From positions 186,001-250,000 of the forward strand of contig NZ_JBHLWO010000001.1 of assembly GCF_042432805.1 (NCBI RefSeq): 64,000 bases of DNA. Direction: 5' to 3'. Below are positions 1 to 7,889 of this stretch, one piece after another; position 1 is the stretch's first letter; each line of letters begins with the position of its first letter. Source of the stretch: Olivibacter oleidegradans (lineage in GTDB: Bacteria > Bacteroidota > Bacteroidia > Sphingobacteriales > Sphingobacteriaceae). A model generated the notes under the pieces. It searched no databases, was not told the DNA's origin, and saw nothing but the letters and a program-made list of their open reading frames with translations. The translations under genes were made by a program, and so were the position numbers.

Positions 1-1681
1 TGTTTATCCCGGATCGCTCAAGATCTTCACAAAAATCGCGAAGTGCGGTTACTAAGCCAAAACGCAATAAAGTTTCCGGCATCATATTCCTAGCGATTCT
101 TCTCAACTCGTTTACAGCTACATCGAGTTTATTAAGAATAATCCGGTGTTGCTCTTGTGCTTGCGGCTCGGGACTTACACAGGGATTTTTAGATAAAAGC
201 AATTTTACATTTGACAGCAATCCGCCTAAACCATCGTGTAAATCACTTGCCAGACGCTTTCTTTCTTGCTCCTGTCCTTGCAACATAGCATTAAAAAATC
301 GTATTTGTTGCTCTTTCTGCATACGCTGAAGCTGTTCTTCATGCAAATCGCACTGCTGCTTTGCTAACCGTTGTTTGTTTCGATAGAGTAAGTATCCAAG
401 CCCAAGCAATATCAATAGGCACCCCAACACAATACAGATAAAGACCAGCATCGTTTTATTGTATTTCAAGGCCGCTGAATTAAGCTCATTTTCGGCCTTT
501 AGTGATACGATCTCCTTTTCTTTTTTTGCATCTTCATATTTCTTTTCTATTAGGTTTATCTTTACGTTAGTCTGCTTTTCGTTCACTGTGTCGGCCAGCG
601 CAAGATACTCTTTCAAAAGCGCAAAAGCTTTAGCTTTATTGCCGACTGCCTCTTCTACATTTACAAGGTTCCTCAAGCTAATCAGTTTATTTCGGGATAA
701 AGGGAAGGCTTTGTTTTCGTTGTAGACGCGATAAGCCATTTCCTTTGCCTTATCGTACTGCTGATTCTCGAAATATAAATAATACTTACGGTTAAGGAGC
801 TCGATGCGATTGTATGCTTCCTGGCGCTGGTTAGCGAAAGTGATTCCTTCGTTAAAGTTTTTCAGCGCGCGATCGAAATTCTTTTCAACATATTGTTGGT
901 ACATTCCTGCGAGGACATAGTAGTTCGTCCAGGGATAGGCTTGCGGATAATCCTTTAATTGCTTATAAGCAAAATTGAGATGTGCTTGCATTCGCTCCCG
1001 ATTGGCGGGTGAAAAGTCTTCTTGATAAAGCAAGGCCTTCACGATACCTAAATGACTGTTAACAGCATCCGCATATTCATGATGATCAGCGAAAATAAGC
1101 GCTGCACGTTGAAAATAGGAATATGCCTTGTCATATTGCTTAATGTCGGCAAAAACATTACCGATATCGTAATAATTGTTTGCCAAGAGCAATGAATCAC
1201 CTATTCTTTCGAGAATCGGACAGGCTTTTTCGATCAGCAATCTCAAAAAAGTCTCTGTATCGTCTTCGCGTTGACTTATAGCACCTATATTATGCCATAC
1301 CCGTGCAAGATAACGCTGTGCGTTGTGGGATGTATCTGTTTCCAGTAAAGCTTTGGCTTTTTCAAATGCTCGTCGCGCTTCAGACAGATTATAATGCTCC
1401 ATGTAAACCCCTGCTACATAATAATGTGCAATGGCAAGCGTTAAAGGTTCTTTCAATCGAACACTTCTCTTGAAGGCATCTTGCGCAAAATCCATCGATT
1501 TTGCTGAATCGATGTAAAGCCAGTGATCGGATAAATCCTGAAGTGCACTTATCTTCTTTCGCTCGCTCGCATCACTTTTTAGTACATTCTTCAAACTATC
1601 TTCATTAAACGCTAACCTTTGTTGCGCAAATAGCGAATAGCAGGGGAAGAACGATAAATAAAAAACTAAAAAGTAATGCAT
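1..1681 (-). CDS. TPR-containing sensor histidine kinase, C-terminus cut by window edge
   Basis: Two-component sensor of the HisKA_3 (NarX/DesK-like) class. My translation gives an N-terminal hydrophobic signal-like stretch, a long helical region with TPR-like repeats, one membrane segment (ML VFICIVLGCLLILL, about residue 410), a short coiled linker and the dimerisation/phosphoacceptor motif QERKRLASDLHDGLGGLLSN with the presumed phospho-His in DLHDG. The catalytic HATPase_c domain runs off the left edge, so 560 codons are visible. Start: the ATG at 1681 gives the signal-like N-terminus. A -7-like box TAAATTTG (minus strand, 1703-1710) lies 21 bases upstream. In this class the partner is normally a LuxR/NarL-type response regulator, probably beyond the left edge. 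Signal unknown. Confidence 0.85.
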   Translation of the reverse strand, partial: MHYFLVFYLSFFPCYSLFAQQRLAFNEDSLKNVLKSDASERKKISALQDLSDHWLYIDSAKSMDFAQDAFKRSVRLKEPLTLAIAHYYVAGVYMEHYNLSEARRAFEKAKALLETDTSHNAQRYLARVWHNIGAISQREDDTETFLRLLIEKACPILERIGDSLLLANNYYDIGNVFADIKQYDKAYSYFQRAALIFADHHEYADAVNSHLGIVKALLYQEDFSPANRERMQAHLNFAYKQLKDYPQAYPWTNYYVLAGMYQQYVEKNFDRALKNFNEGITFANQRQEAYNRIELLNRKYYLYFENQQYDKAKEMAYRVYNENKAFPLSRNKLISLRNLVNVEEAVGNKAKAFALLKEYLALADTVNEKQTNVKINLIEKKYEDAKKEKEIVSLKAENELNSAALKYNKTMLVFICIVLGCLLILLGLGYLLYRNKQRLAKQQCDLHEEQLQRMQKEQQIRFFNAMLQGQEQERKRLASDLHDGLGGLLSNVKLLLSKNPCVSPEPQAQEQHRIILNKLDVAVNELRRIARNMMPETLLRFGLVTALRDFCEDLERSGIN

Positions 1682-1702
1682 AAGCAATGGGCGACTAACA
1701 AA

Positions 1703-1710
1703 CAAATTTA
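1703..1710 (-). promoter_or_regulatory. Bacteroidota -7 box for the sensor kinase
   Basis: TAAATTTG on the minus strand fits TAnnTTTG and sits just upstream of the kinase ATG. No convincing -33 TTG was found at the usual distance. Confidence 0.3.
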
Positions 1711-1854
1711 TCGATTCTCTCAAGCATAATTGTAAAGAAAACAAGAATATACCTGAAAACCATTAGAATAAAATCCCGAATGTATAGGATAGCATAAAAG
1801 AAAATAAAGCTTCAATTTTGAGCCAATGGTTTTTCAAAAAATAATTCTAACTTA

Positions 1855-2331
1855 ATGATGAAACAATTTCTTTTCCTTTCAATCTTTTTAATGTTACTCG
1901 GGGCTCTGACCATAAAAACGGCTTCAGCCCAAAGCGGAGCTCCCTACAACACCGGTTTTGGTTTGTTTTTAGATCTAGGAAACGGTGGCACTTATGTCGG
2001 TCCTCATGTAAAACATTTCTTCACGGAAAACAATGCCGGACAAGCTATGGTATTATTTGGTAACGATATAACTATTCTAGGCGTAGAATACTCTTATAAC
2101 AAACAAGTTCCTAATGCCGGGGGGCTTATGTGGAACGTAGGTATTGGTCCGCAGGTGTTATTTGGCGATGGCGATACCGGATTTGCCTTCCGCCCACAGG
2201 CAGGTCTTGAATTTAAGGTTCCACAGGCTCCTTTAAGTGTTGGTTTCGACTGGCGTCCCTATTGGATAGTTTCGCCCGATTCGGAATTTGAGGCCGGTAG
2301 ATTTGGGCTTACTTTTAAATACACGCTTTAA
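1855..2331 (+). CDS. Small secreted/outer-membrane protein, unknown function
   Basis: 158 residues. A clear signal peptide ends at TASAQ (about residue 26). The mature part is glycine-rich with alternating polar and hydrophobic stretches (for example GFGLFLDLGNGGTYVG and VGFDWRPYWIVS) and a C-terminus rich in beta-type residues (RFGLTFKYTL). This pattern suits a small outer-membrane beta-barrel or barrel-like periplasmic protein. I do not recognise the family. The start could also be the second ATG at 1858. It stands alone between the divergent sensor kinase and the convergent uvrB. Its 3' side is a G-rich short-word repeat. Confidence 0.7.
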   Translation: MMKQFLFLSIFLMLLGALTIKTASAQSGAPYNTGFGLFLDLGNGGTYVGPHVKHFFTENNAGQAMVLFGNDITILGVEYSYNKQVPNAGGLMWNVGIGPQVLFGDGDTGFAFRPQAGLEFKVPQAPLSVGFDWRPYWIVSPDSEFEAGRFGLTFKYTL

Positions 2332-2451
2332 AGGTGGAAGGTTTAGGGCTTAAGGGGTAAGGTGGAAAGTTTAGGGTGTAGGGTTAGGGTTGATACTGCC
2401 CTGCACCTCATGCCCTTACCTTATACCTCACACCTAATGCCTTACACCTCG
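2332..2451. repeat. G-rich/C-rich short-word repeat between convergent stop codons
   Basis: The interval between two convergent genes is made almost entirely of variants of AGGTGTAAGG. The plus-strand half (about 2332-2392) reads AAAGGTGGAAGG, TAAGGTGGAAAG, TTAGGGTG. The other half (about 2400-2451) is the complement (CACCTCATGCCCTTACC and similar), so each gene has a G-rich tail directly after its own stop codon and the two halves can pair imperfectly. It may act as a bidirectional terminator. No oligo-T tract of the usual kind is present. Confidence 0.6.
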
Positions 2452-4479
2452 CTAAAACTTCTCCTTCATTGTTTTTTCAAGGGCAAACATTTCATCGCGA
2501 AGTTTGGCTGCCTGTAAAAAGTCCATATCCTTCGCTGCCCGTTCCATGTCTCTTTTTGCAGTATCGATTGCCTTCTGCAGTTGTGCTTTACTCATATACT
2601 GCACCACCGGGTCAGCCGCTACACTGCTGGCAGGATCCGGATCGACATAGGCCTTCGCCGCTCCTCCTTTAAAATCGGCAACCGATGTCTGTTCCATAAT
2701 GGCTTCTCTTGACTTGCCGACCGTACGAGGCACAATACCATGCTCCTCATTATATTTAATTTGCTTCTCTCTTCTTCTATTGGTTTCATCGATCGTTGCC
2801 CGCATACTATCAGTGATACTATCGGCATACATAATGACACGTCCCCGGTCGTTTCTCGCCGCTCGGCCAATCGTTTGTATTAGCGATGTTTGTGAACGTA
2901 AGAAACCTTCTTTATCGGCGTCTAAAATTGCCACTAAAGTTACTTCGGGCAAATCCAGTCCTTCACGCAGCAAGTTTATTCCCACTAACACGTCAAATTC
3001 ACCCAAACGAAGTCCACGAAGGATCTCCACCCGTTCCAACGTTTTTATTTCGGAGTGAATATAACGTACTTTTATTCCTAATCGGCTCATATATTTTGTA
3101 AGCTCCTCCGACATTCTTTTTGTGAGTGTAGTTACCAAAACCCTTCCTCCTTCTTTGGTTACCTTATCTACCTCATCGAGTAAATCATCAACCTGATTAA
3201 CTACCGGTCGAATTTCAATGGTTGGATCCAACAAACCTGTCGGCCTAATCACTTGCTCTACCACTACCCCTTCCGTTTTTTGCAGTTCATAATCACCGGG
3301 CGTAGCGCTCACATAAATGGTTTGCGGCGCCATTGATTCGAATTCCTGAAAATTCAGCGGTCGGTTATCGAGCGCCGCCGGTAAGCGAAAACCGTATTCT
3401 ACAAGTGATATCTTTCGAGAGCGGTCGCCACCGTACATAGCCCGTATTTGGGGGACCGTCACATGACTTTCATCAATTACCATTAAATAATCGTCGGGAA
3501 AGTAATCTAACAGGCAGAAGGGGCGCATACCAGGTTGTCTGCCATCAAAAAAGCGTGAATAATTTTCGATACCGCTACAATAACCTAACTCGCGCATCAT
3601 CTCCAAATCATAATTTACACGCTCTTCCAAACGTTTTGCTTCGAGCATCCGACCATCCTTCACGAGTTGTTCCTTTCGTTGTACTAGTTCATCTTGTATA
3701 GCCCATAGGGATTGTGTAAATTTTTCTTTAGGCGTCACAAAAAGGTTAGCAGGAAATAGCGCTAACGTCTCCATCTTATCTAACGTTTTTCCCGATACAG
3801 GATCAATGACGCTCAGTTCTTCAATTTCATCTCCGAAGAAAGTAATTCGATAGGCGTCATCCATATAAGCCGGAAAAACATCCACTGTATCACCCTTCAC
3901 TCTAAAAGTTCCCCGTTTAAAATCAGCGGTTGTTCTTGCGTATAGAATCTCCACCAAACGATGTAAAAAGGCATTTCGGCTGATGGTGGTACCAACGCCG
4001 AAGCGAAATACGGAACGTGAAAAATCTTCAGGGTTTCCCATACCGTAGATACAAGAGATTGACGAAACGACAACGATGTCTCTTCGTCCTGACATCAAGG
4101 CTGATGTTGTGCGTAAACGTAATTTTTCAATCTCATCGTTAATCTGTAAATCTTTTTCTATATAGGTATTGGAGTGAGCAATATAGGCTTCTGGCTGATA
4201 ATAATCGTAGTAAGAAACGAAATAGTTTACCGCATTTTCGGGAAAGAACTGCTTCATTTCGCCATAAAGCTGCGCTGCCAAAGTTTTATTATGGCTTAAT
4301 ATAAGGGTTGGCCGTTGTGTTTGCGCAATCACATTGGCAATGGTAAAAGTTTTACCCGAACCGGTGACGCCTAATAGTGTTTGATAATGTTCCCCGGCTT
4401 CTACTCCTTCAACCAATTGTCGAATGGCCTCGGGCTGATCACCTGTAGGAACGTATTCAGAGGATATTGTAAATTTCAT
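2452..4479 (-). CDS. uvrB: Excinuclease ABC subunit B
   Basis: 675 residues, the normal UvrB length. UvrB is the damage-verifying helicase-like subunit of nucleotide excision repair, acting with UvrA and UvrC. Walker A GVTGSGKT is at residues 37-44, followed by the beta-hairpin region YYDYYQPEAYIA, motif II DESHVT, SATPGDYE, and the C-terminal motif region GRAARNDRGRVIMYAD. The C-terminal UVR motif (LQKAIDTAKRDMERAAKDMDF) is present. The ATG start gives the conserved beginning MKFTISSEYVPTGDQPEAI. It is monocistronic as far as visible. A -7-like TATCTTTG at 4733-4740 on the minus strand would give a leader of about 250 bases. Confidence 0.98.
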   Translation of the reverse strand: MKFTISSEYVPTGDQPEAIRQLVEGVEAGEHYQTLLGVTGSGKTFTIANVIAQTQRPTLILSHNKTLAAQLYGEMKQFFPENAVNYFVSYYDYYQPEAYIAHSNTYIEKDLQINDEIEKLRLRTTSALMSGRRDIVVVSSISCIYGMGNPEDFSRSVFRFGVGTTISRNAFLHRLVEILYARTTADFKRGTFRVKGDTVDVFPAYMDDAYRITFFGDEIEELSVIDPVSGKTLDKMETLALFPANLFVTPKEKFTQSLWAIQDELVQRKEQLVKDGRMLEAKRLEERVNYDLEMMRELGYCSGIENYSRFFDGRQPGMRPFCLLDYFPDDYLMVIDESHVTVPQIRAMYGGDRSRKISLVEYGFRLPAALDNRPLNFQEFESMAPQTIYVSATPGDYELQKTEGVVVEQVIRPTGLLDPTIEIRPVVNQVDDLLDEVDKVTKEGGRVLVTTLTKRMSEELTKYMSRLGIKVRYIHSEIKTLERVEILRGLRLGEFDVLVGINLLREGLDLPEVTLVAILDADKEGFLRSQTSLIQTIGRAARNDRGRVIMYADSITDSMRATIDETNRRREKQIKYNEEHGIVPRTVGKSREAIMEQTSVADFKGGAAKAYVDPDPASSVAADPVVQYMSKAQLQKAIDTAKRDMERAAKDMDFLQAAKLRDEMFALEKTMKEKF

Positions 4480-4804
4480 CTATTATTTTCTTTAATTGCC
4501 AATGAGAGCTCGAGTCACTAATAATTACCTTGTGTGTCAATATTATTTATATCTCGGCTTCATTGAGTGATTTATTTAATGGCCGTGGAGATTACGCTTA
4601 TACAAAACTTTTTGCGTCTGTAATGCTCCAATGCTTTTTATTAATGTTCCGTTGCTTATTCAATTTACGTTATTAAAGGCGTAAATGATACTTATTTGGA
4701 CCGCTAACGAATTCTGTTATCGTTATGGTAAACAAAGATACGAAAAAGCTGTTTGATTGTTAATTACTAAGTGCGTACAAACCAACACCAAATTGTCTGA
4801 ACAC
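4480..4804. other. Divergent intergenic region uvrB/upp
   Basis: 325 bases, AT-rich, between the divergent uvrB and upp starts. I see a minus-strand -7-like box (TATCTTTG, 4733-4740) that could serve uvrB. There is no recognisable RNA gene, riboswitch or strong hairpin. An in-frame TTG at 4757 could extend upp, but the conserved Upp N-terminus starts at 4805. Confidence 0.5.
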
Positions 4805-5449
4805 ATGGCCTTTATTCTAAGTAAAGAAAACAGCATTGCGAATCATTTCATTGCTGAAATGCGTGATCTCACTATCCAACAGGACCGAATGCGCTTTCGT
4901 CGCAACATGGAGCGTTTGGGCGAAATCTTTGCTTATGAAATAAGCAAAAAATTAGCGTTCAGGGCAGCCGAGGTAGAAACGCCGCTAGGTACCGCTGAAA
5001 CGTCCTTATTGGTAGCGCAACCTGTACTGATTACGATTGTCCGTGCCGGGCTTCCTTTGCATGAAGGCCTTTTAAATTTTTTCGATCGTGCAGATTGTGG
5101 ATTTATTGGCGCATACAGAAAAACAAAAAAAAGCGGTGCCTTCGAAATCGAGCGTAAGTATTTAACCTCTCCTGATTTGAAAGGTCGGACAGTTATTGTG
5201 ATCGATCCAATGATTGCTACGGGTAGCAGCATGGTATTAAGCTGTCAAGAGCTGCTAGCGACCTATGACATCAAAGAATTGCATATTGTTGCCGCAATTG
5301 CGAGTGAAGAGGGCGTTGAGCATATTAAAGCTTATTTGCCCAAAGCCCATCTTTGGATTGGCGTAGTAGATAGCGAAATGACCAGCAAGGCTTACATTGT
5401 CCCCGGGCTTGGGGATGCCGGTGATTTAGCTTATGGGGAGAAAAGGTAA
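4805..5449 (+). CDS. upp: Uracil phosphoribosyltransferase
   Basis: 214 residues from the ATG at 4805. Converts uracil and PRPP to UMP in pyrimidine salvage in the cytoplasm. The PRPP-binding loop VIVIDPMIATGSSM is intact, and the C-terminus has the uracil-binding GLGDAGDLAYG. The N-terminus (MAFILSKENSIANHFIAEMR, then RMRFRRNMERLGE) matches the start typical of Bacteroidota Upp, which is why I reject the longer TTG start at 4757. The gene stands alone. A word repeat begins directly at its stop codon and leads into a minisatellite. Confidence 0.95.
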   Translation: MAFILSKENSIANHFIAEMRDLTIQQDRMRFRRNMERLGEIFAYEISKKLAFRAAEVETPLGTAETSLLVAQPVLITIVRAGLPLHEGLLNFFDRADCGFIGAYRKTKKSGAFEIERKYLTSPDLKGRTVIVIDPMIATGSSMVLSCQELLATYDIKELHIVAAIASEEGVEHIKAYLPKAHLWIGVVDSEMTSKAYIVPGLGDAGDLAYGEKR

Positions 5450-5488
5450 ATAGTTAAGTAGTTGAATCGTTAAGTAGTTAAGTAGTTG
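5450..5488 (+). repeat. TAGTTAAG/TAGTTGA word repeat after upp
   Basis: About 39 bases composed of TAGTTAAG and TAGTTGA words begin within a few bases of the upp stop codon. The same words occur directly after the stop codon of the TPM-domain gene at 20998. The tract contains TAG, TAA and TGA in several frames. Confidence 0.6.
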
Positions 5489-6136
5489 ATTAGCCAATGT
5501 GATGATTAGCCGACATGATTATGAGAAGCAGCGTGACCGAAAGCTGATAGCTGACTGCTGATGGCTAAAAGCTGAAATAATTAGCCAATGTGATGATAGC
5601 CGACATGATTAGAGAGGCCAGCGTGGCCGAAAGCCGATAGCTGACTGCTGATGGCTAAAAGCTGAAATAATTAGCCAATGTGATGATTAGCCGACATGAG
5701 TAGAGAGGCCAGCGCGACCGAAAGCTGATAGCTGACTGCTGATGGCTAAAAGCTGAAATAATTAGCCAATGTCATGATAGCTGACATGATTAGAGAGGAC
5801 AGCGTGACCGAAAGCTGATAGCTGACGGCTAAAAGCTGAAATAATTAGCCAATGTGATGATTAGCCGACATGAGTAGAGAGGCCACCGTGGCCGAAAGCC
5901 GATAGCTGACTGCTGATGGCTAAAAGCTGAAATAATTAGCCAATGTCATGATAGCCGACATGATTATGAGAGGCCAGCGTGACCGAAAGCTGATAGCTGA
6001 CTGCTGACGGCTAAAAGCTGAAATAATTAGCCAATGTGATGATTAGCCGACATGAGTTGAGAGACCAGCGCGACCGAAAGCTGATAGCTGACTGCTGATG
6101 GCTAAAAGCTGAAATAATTAGCCAATGTGATAATGG
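5489..6136 (+). repeat. Minisatellite: seven ~91-bp tandem units plus a partial eighth
   Basis: Units begin with ATTAGCCAATGT at 5489, 5580, 5670, 5761, 5844, 5935, 6026 and 6117. Unit lengths are 91, 90, 91, 83, 91, 91 and 91 bases, then a 20-base remnant. Each unit has a TTAGCC / GCCGACATGA part, a GAGAGGCCAGCGTGACCG part, and a GCTGATAGCTGACTGCTGATGGCTAAAAGCTGA-like part. The 83-base unit lacks one short internal block. Units differ by a few substitutions. The period is not a multiple of three and stops occur in every frame, so it is non-coding. It fills the space between upp and the HAD gene. Confidence 0.95.
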
Positions 6137-6162
6137 TTATAACAACTTATGACTAGTATAGC

Positions 6163-6170
6163 TATCTTTG
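6163..6170 (+). promoter_or_regulatory. -7 box immediately before the HAD gene
   Basis: TATCTTTG matches the Bacteroidota -7 consensus and ends four bases before the ATG at 6175. Transcription would start at or next to the start codon, giving a leaderless or nearly leaderless mRNA. No clear -33 TTG is present. Confidence 0.45.
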
Positions 6171-6174
6171 TAGT

Positions 6175-6873
6175 ATGTACACAGGTAAGAGGCATCTTTT
6201 TTTTGATTTGGACCATACTTTATGGGATTTCGACAAAAATGCAGAGGAAACACTAAACGAACTTTTTATTTCTTATAAGTTTGTTGACCTCGGGATTTCA
6301 TCAGCAGATCTATTTATAGAAACTTATACCCGTAATAATCAAAGGGTGTGGGCTCTATACCATAATGGAAAGATTGATAAAACAGAATTACGAAGGGCGA
6401 GATTTGCGGACACTTTTCAAGAATTGGGTTTATCGCCTACACTTTTTCCGAGCTCCTTTGAGACTGACTATCTTCGTTTATGTCCGCATAAAACGAACTT
6501 ATTTCCGGGAGTGCATGAAACACTGAGCTACTTAAAAGAGAAATACGTTTTACATTTAATTTCAAATGGCTTTAAAGATGCTGCAGAAATAAAGGTTATA
6601 AAAACAGACATCAAAAAGTACTTTTCGCAAATAATCATCTCTGAAGACGTGGGCGTACATAAACCACATCCCGACATATACCATTACTCCTTAACTGCCG
6701 CCAAGGCATCAAAGGAAGAGAGTGTTATGATAGGCGACAGCATTGAGGCCGATATCCGAGGGGCACAGGCCTTCGGGCTAGATGCCATTTACTTTAATCC
6801 GAACGGGCTTGAAGAACCCATTGATGTTAAACGTAGTATCAGCGCCTTAACCGAACTGAAGCTATTATTTTAG
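6175..6873 (+). CDS. HAD-superfamily phosphatase, YjjG-type pyrimidine 5'-nucleotidase
   Basis: 232 residues. Motif I is FDLDHTLWDFDKN near residue 10, the characteristic form of the YjjG subfamily of subfamily-IA HAD nucleotidases. Motif II is LISNG, the motif III Lys is in VHKPHPDIY, and motif IV is MIGDSIEADIRGA. The family dephosphorylates pyrimidine nucleotides, including non-canonical ones, in the cytoplasm; the exact substrate here is inferred. The ATG at 6175 is the only start leaving motif I intact. The last 9 bases overlap the convergent ROK gene. Confidence 0.88.
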   Translation: MYTGKRHLFFDLDHTLWDFDKNAEETLNELFISYKFVDLGISSADLFIETYTRNNQRVWALYHNGKIDKTELRRARFADTFQELGLSPTLFPSSFETDYLRLCPHKTNLFPGVHETLSYLKEKYVLHLISNGFKDAAEIKVIKTDIKKYFSQIIISEDVGVHKPHPDIYHYSLTAAKASKEESVMIGDSIEADIRGAQAFGLDAIYFNPNGLEEPIDVKRSISALTELKLLF

Positions 6874-7728
6874 CATATCGGCTGCGCCGTAAATCGCCGC
6901 CATCTCTCCGAGGGCTGCTATTTCGATTGGAAAAGTAAAACCTCTATTACTCAATAATTTGTGGGTATGTTCCAAAAAAAGGCCATGTGCCTTGCTAATA
7001 TTGCCGCCTAAGACTAAACCTTCCGGCGATTTAATGAGTAGATAGTCGGCAATGAACACGCCTAATGTTTCGCCGAACTCACGAAAAACGCCCCTAGCAA
7101 CATCATCGGTGGGAACGAGCTCGCACAAAGCCTTCACACTTTCTATATGCTGCCCACTCCGCTGGCAATACGTATCCTTTAGCCATCGCCCGGCGAGGTA
7201 GTCCTCCGCAATCCCTTCTCGAAAAGGAGCACACCAAAGATCACCATCCTCTGCATGTCCATTCAAAAACAAAGCACTCCCCAGCCCCGTACCTAATGTT
7301 AAGCCTACAGCTTTTTTGAAGGCAGCTCCGGCACCGGCAAACATCTCACCCTGTAGAAAACTAGCAGCATCATTTATAAACTTTATTTGCAAAGGATCGA
7401 TCCCTAATTGGTTGGCCAATAAATTTCGCACATTGACTTGGTATAGGGCTTCATACTTATTCTGTCCCCTCATTAAGCTAACGCCCTGATCATAATCAAA
7501 GGGACCGGGAATGGCAATCCCCACTGCAAGCTTCTCAAAACCACCTTTTTGCAATGAGGCTTTAATACAATCAGTCCAAGCACTAATAATTCCGGAAACT
7601 GTATCGTGTGAATTTACTGAGCGCCGTTCGAAGCTATCATTGACTAGTGATTTGCTTTCCAGGTTGACCAATGCTGTTGAGATATGTGATCCTCCGATGT
7701 CACAACCTACTACAATTTTATTACTCAT
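6865..7728 (-). CDS. ROK-family sugar kinase
   Basis: 287 residues from the ATG at 7728 (MSNKIVVGCDIGGSHIS), which puts the phosphate-binding GCDIGGS at the very N-terminus as usual. The catalytic Asp lies in FINDAASFLQGE and the ATP-binding stretch is VGLTLGTGLGSALFLNG. The zinc motif CxCGxxGC of many ROK kinases is absent, so this is a zinc-free branch. ROK kinases phosphorylate glucose, other hexoses or N-acetyl sugars; the substrate cannot be read here. It is the most distal member of the minus-strand carbohydrate island. A 9-base overlap with the convergent HAD gene leaves no room for a terminator. A -7-like TATATTTG lies at 7762-7769 (minus). Confidence 0.85.
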   Translation of the reverse strand: MSNKIVVGCDIGGSHISTALVNLESKSLVNDSFERRSVNSHDTVSGIISAWTDCIKASLQKGGFEKLAVGIAIPGPFDYDQGVSLMRGQNKYEALYQVNVRNLLANQLGIDPLQIKFINDAASFLQGEMFAGAGAAFKKAVGLTLGTGLGSALFLNGHAEDGDLWCAPFREGIAEDYLAGRWLKDTYCQRSGQHIESVKALCELVPTDDVARGVFREFGETLGVFIADYLLIKSPEGLVLGGNISKAHGLFLEHTHKLLSNRGFTFPIEIAALGEMAAIYGAADMLK

Positions 7729-7889
7729 TAACGTGTTTATAATTTTTAATGGAACGTGAGGCAAATATAATTAAAGCGTTTTAGCAAAAAAATAAAGCTG
7801 CAAAATATTATATATTTTTTTTAAGAAAATGTCATTTCGACAGCAATTATAGTTGATTTGACTAACAGACGAGTATCATCGCTTACGAA

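Noticed and set aside
459..725. 88-residue plus-strand frame in the sensor kinase region
   Set aside because: Antisense to the kinase, whose translation shows DLHDG and a membrane helix.
2332..2392. Telomere-like TTAGGG/TAGGG words
   Set aside because: They are part of an imperfect AGGTGTAAGG-type repeat in an internal position; nothing suggests a chromosome end.
5489..6136. CRISPR-like array
   Set aside because: The whole 91-bp unit repeats; there are no short repeats with unique spacers and no cas genes.
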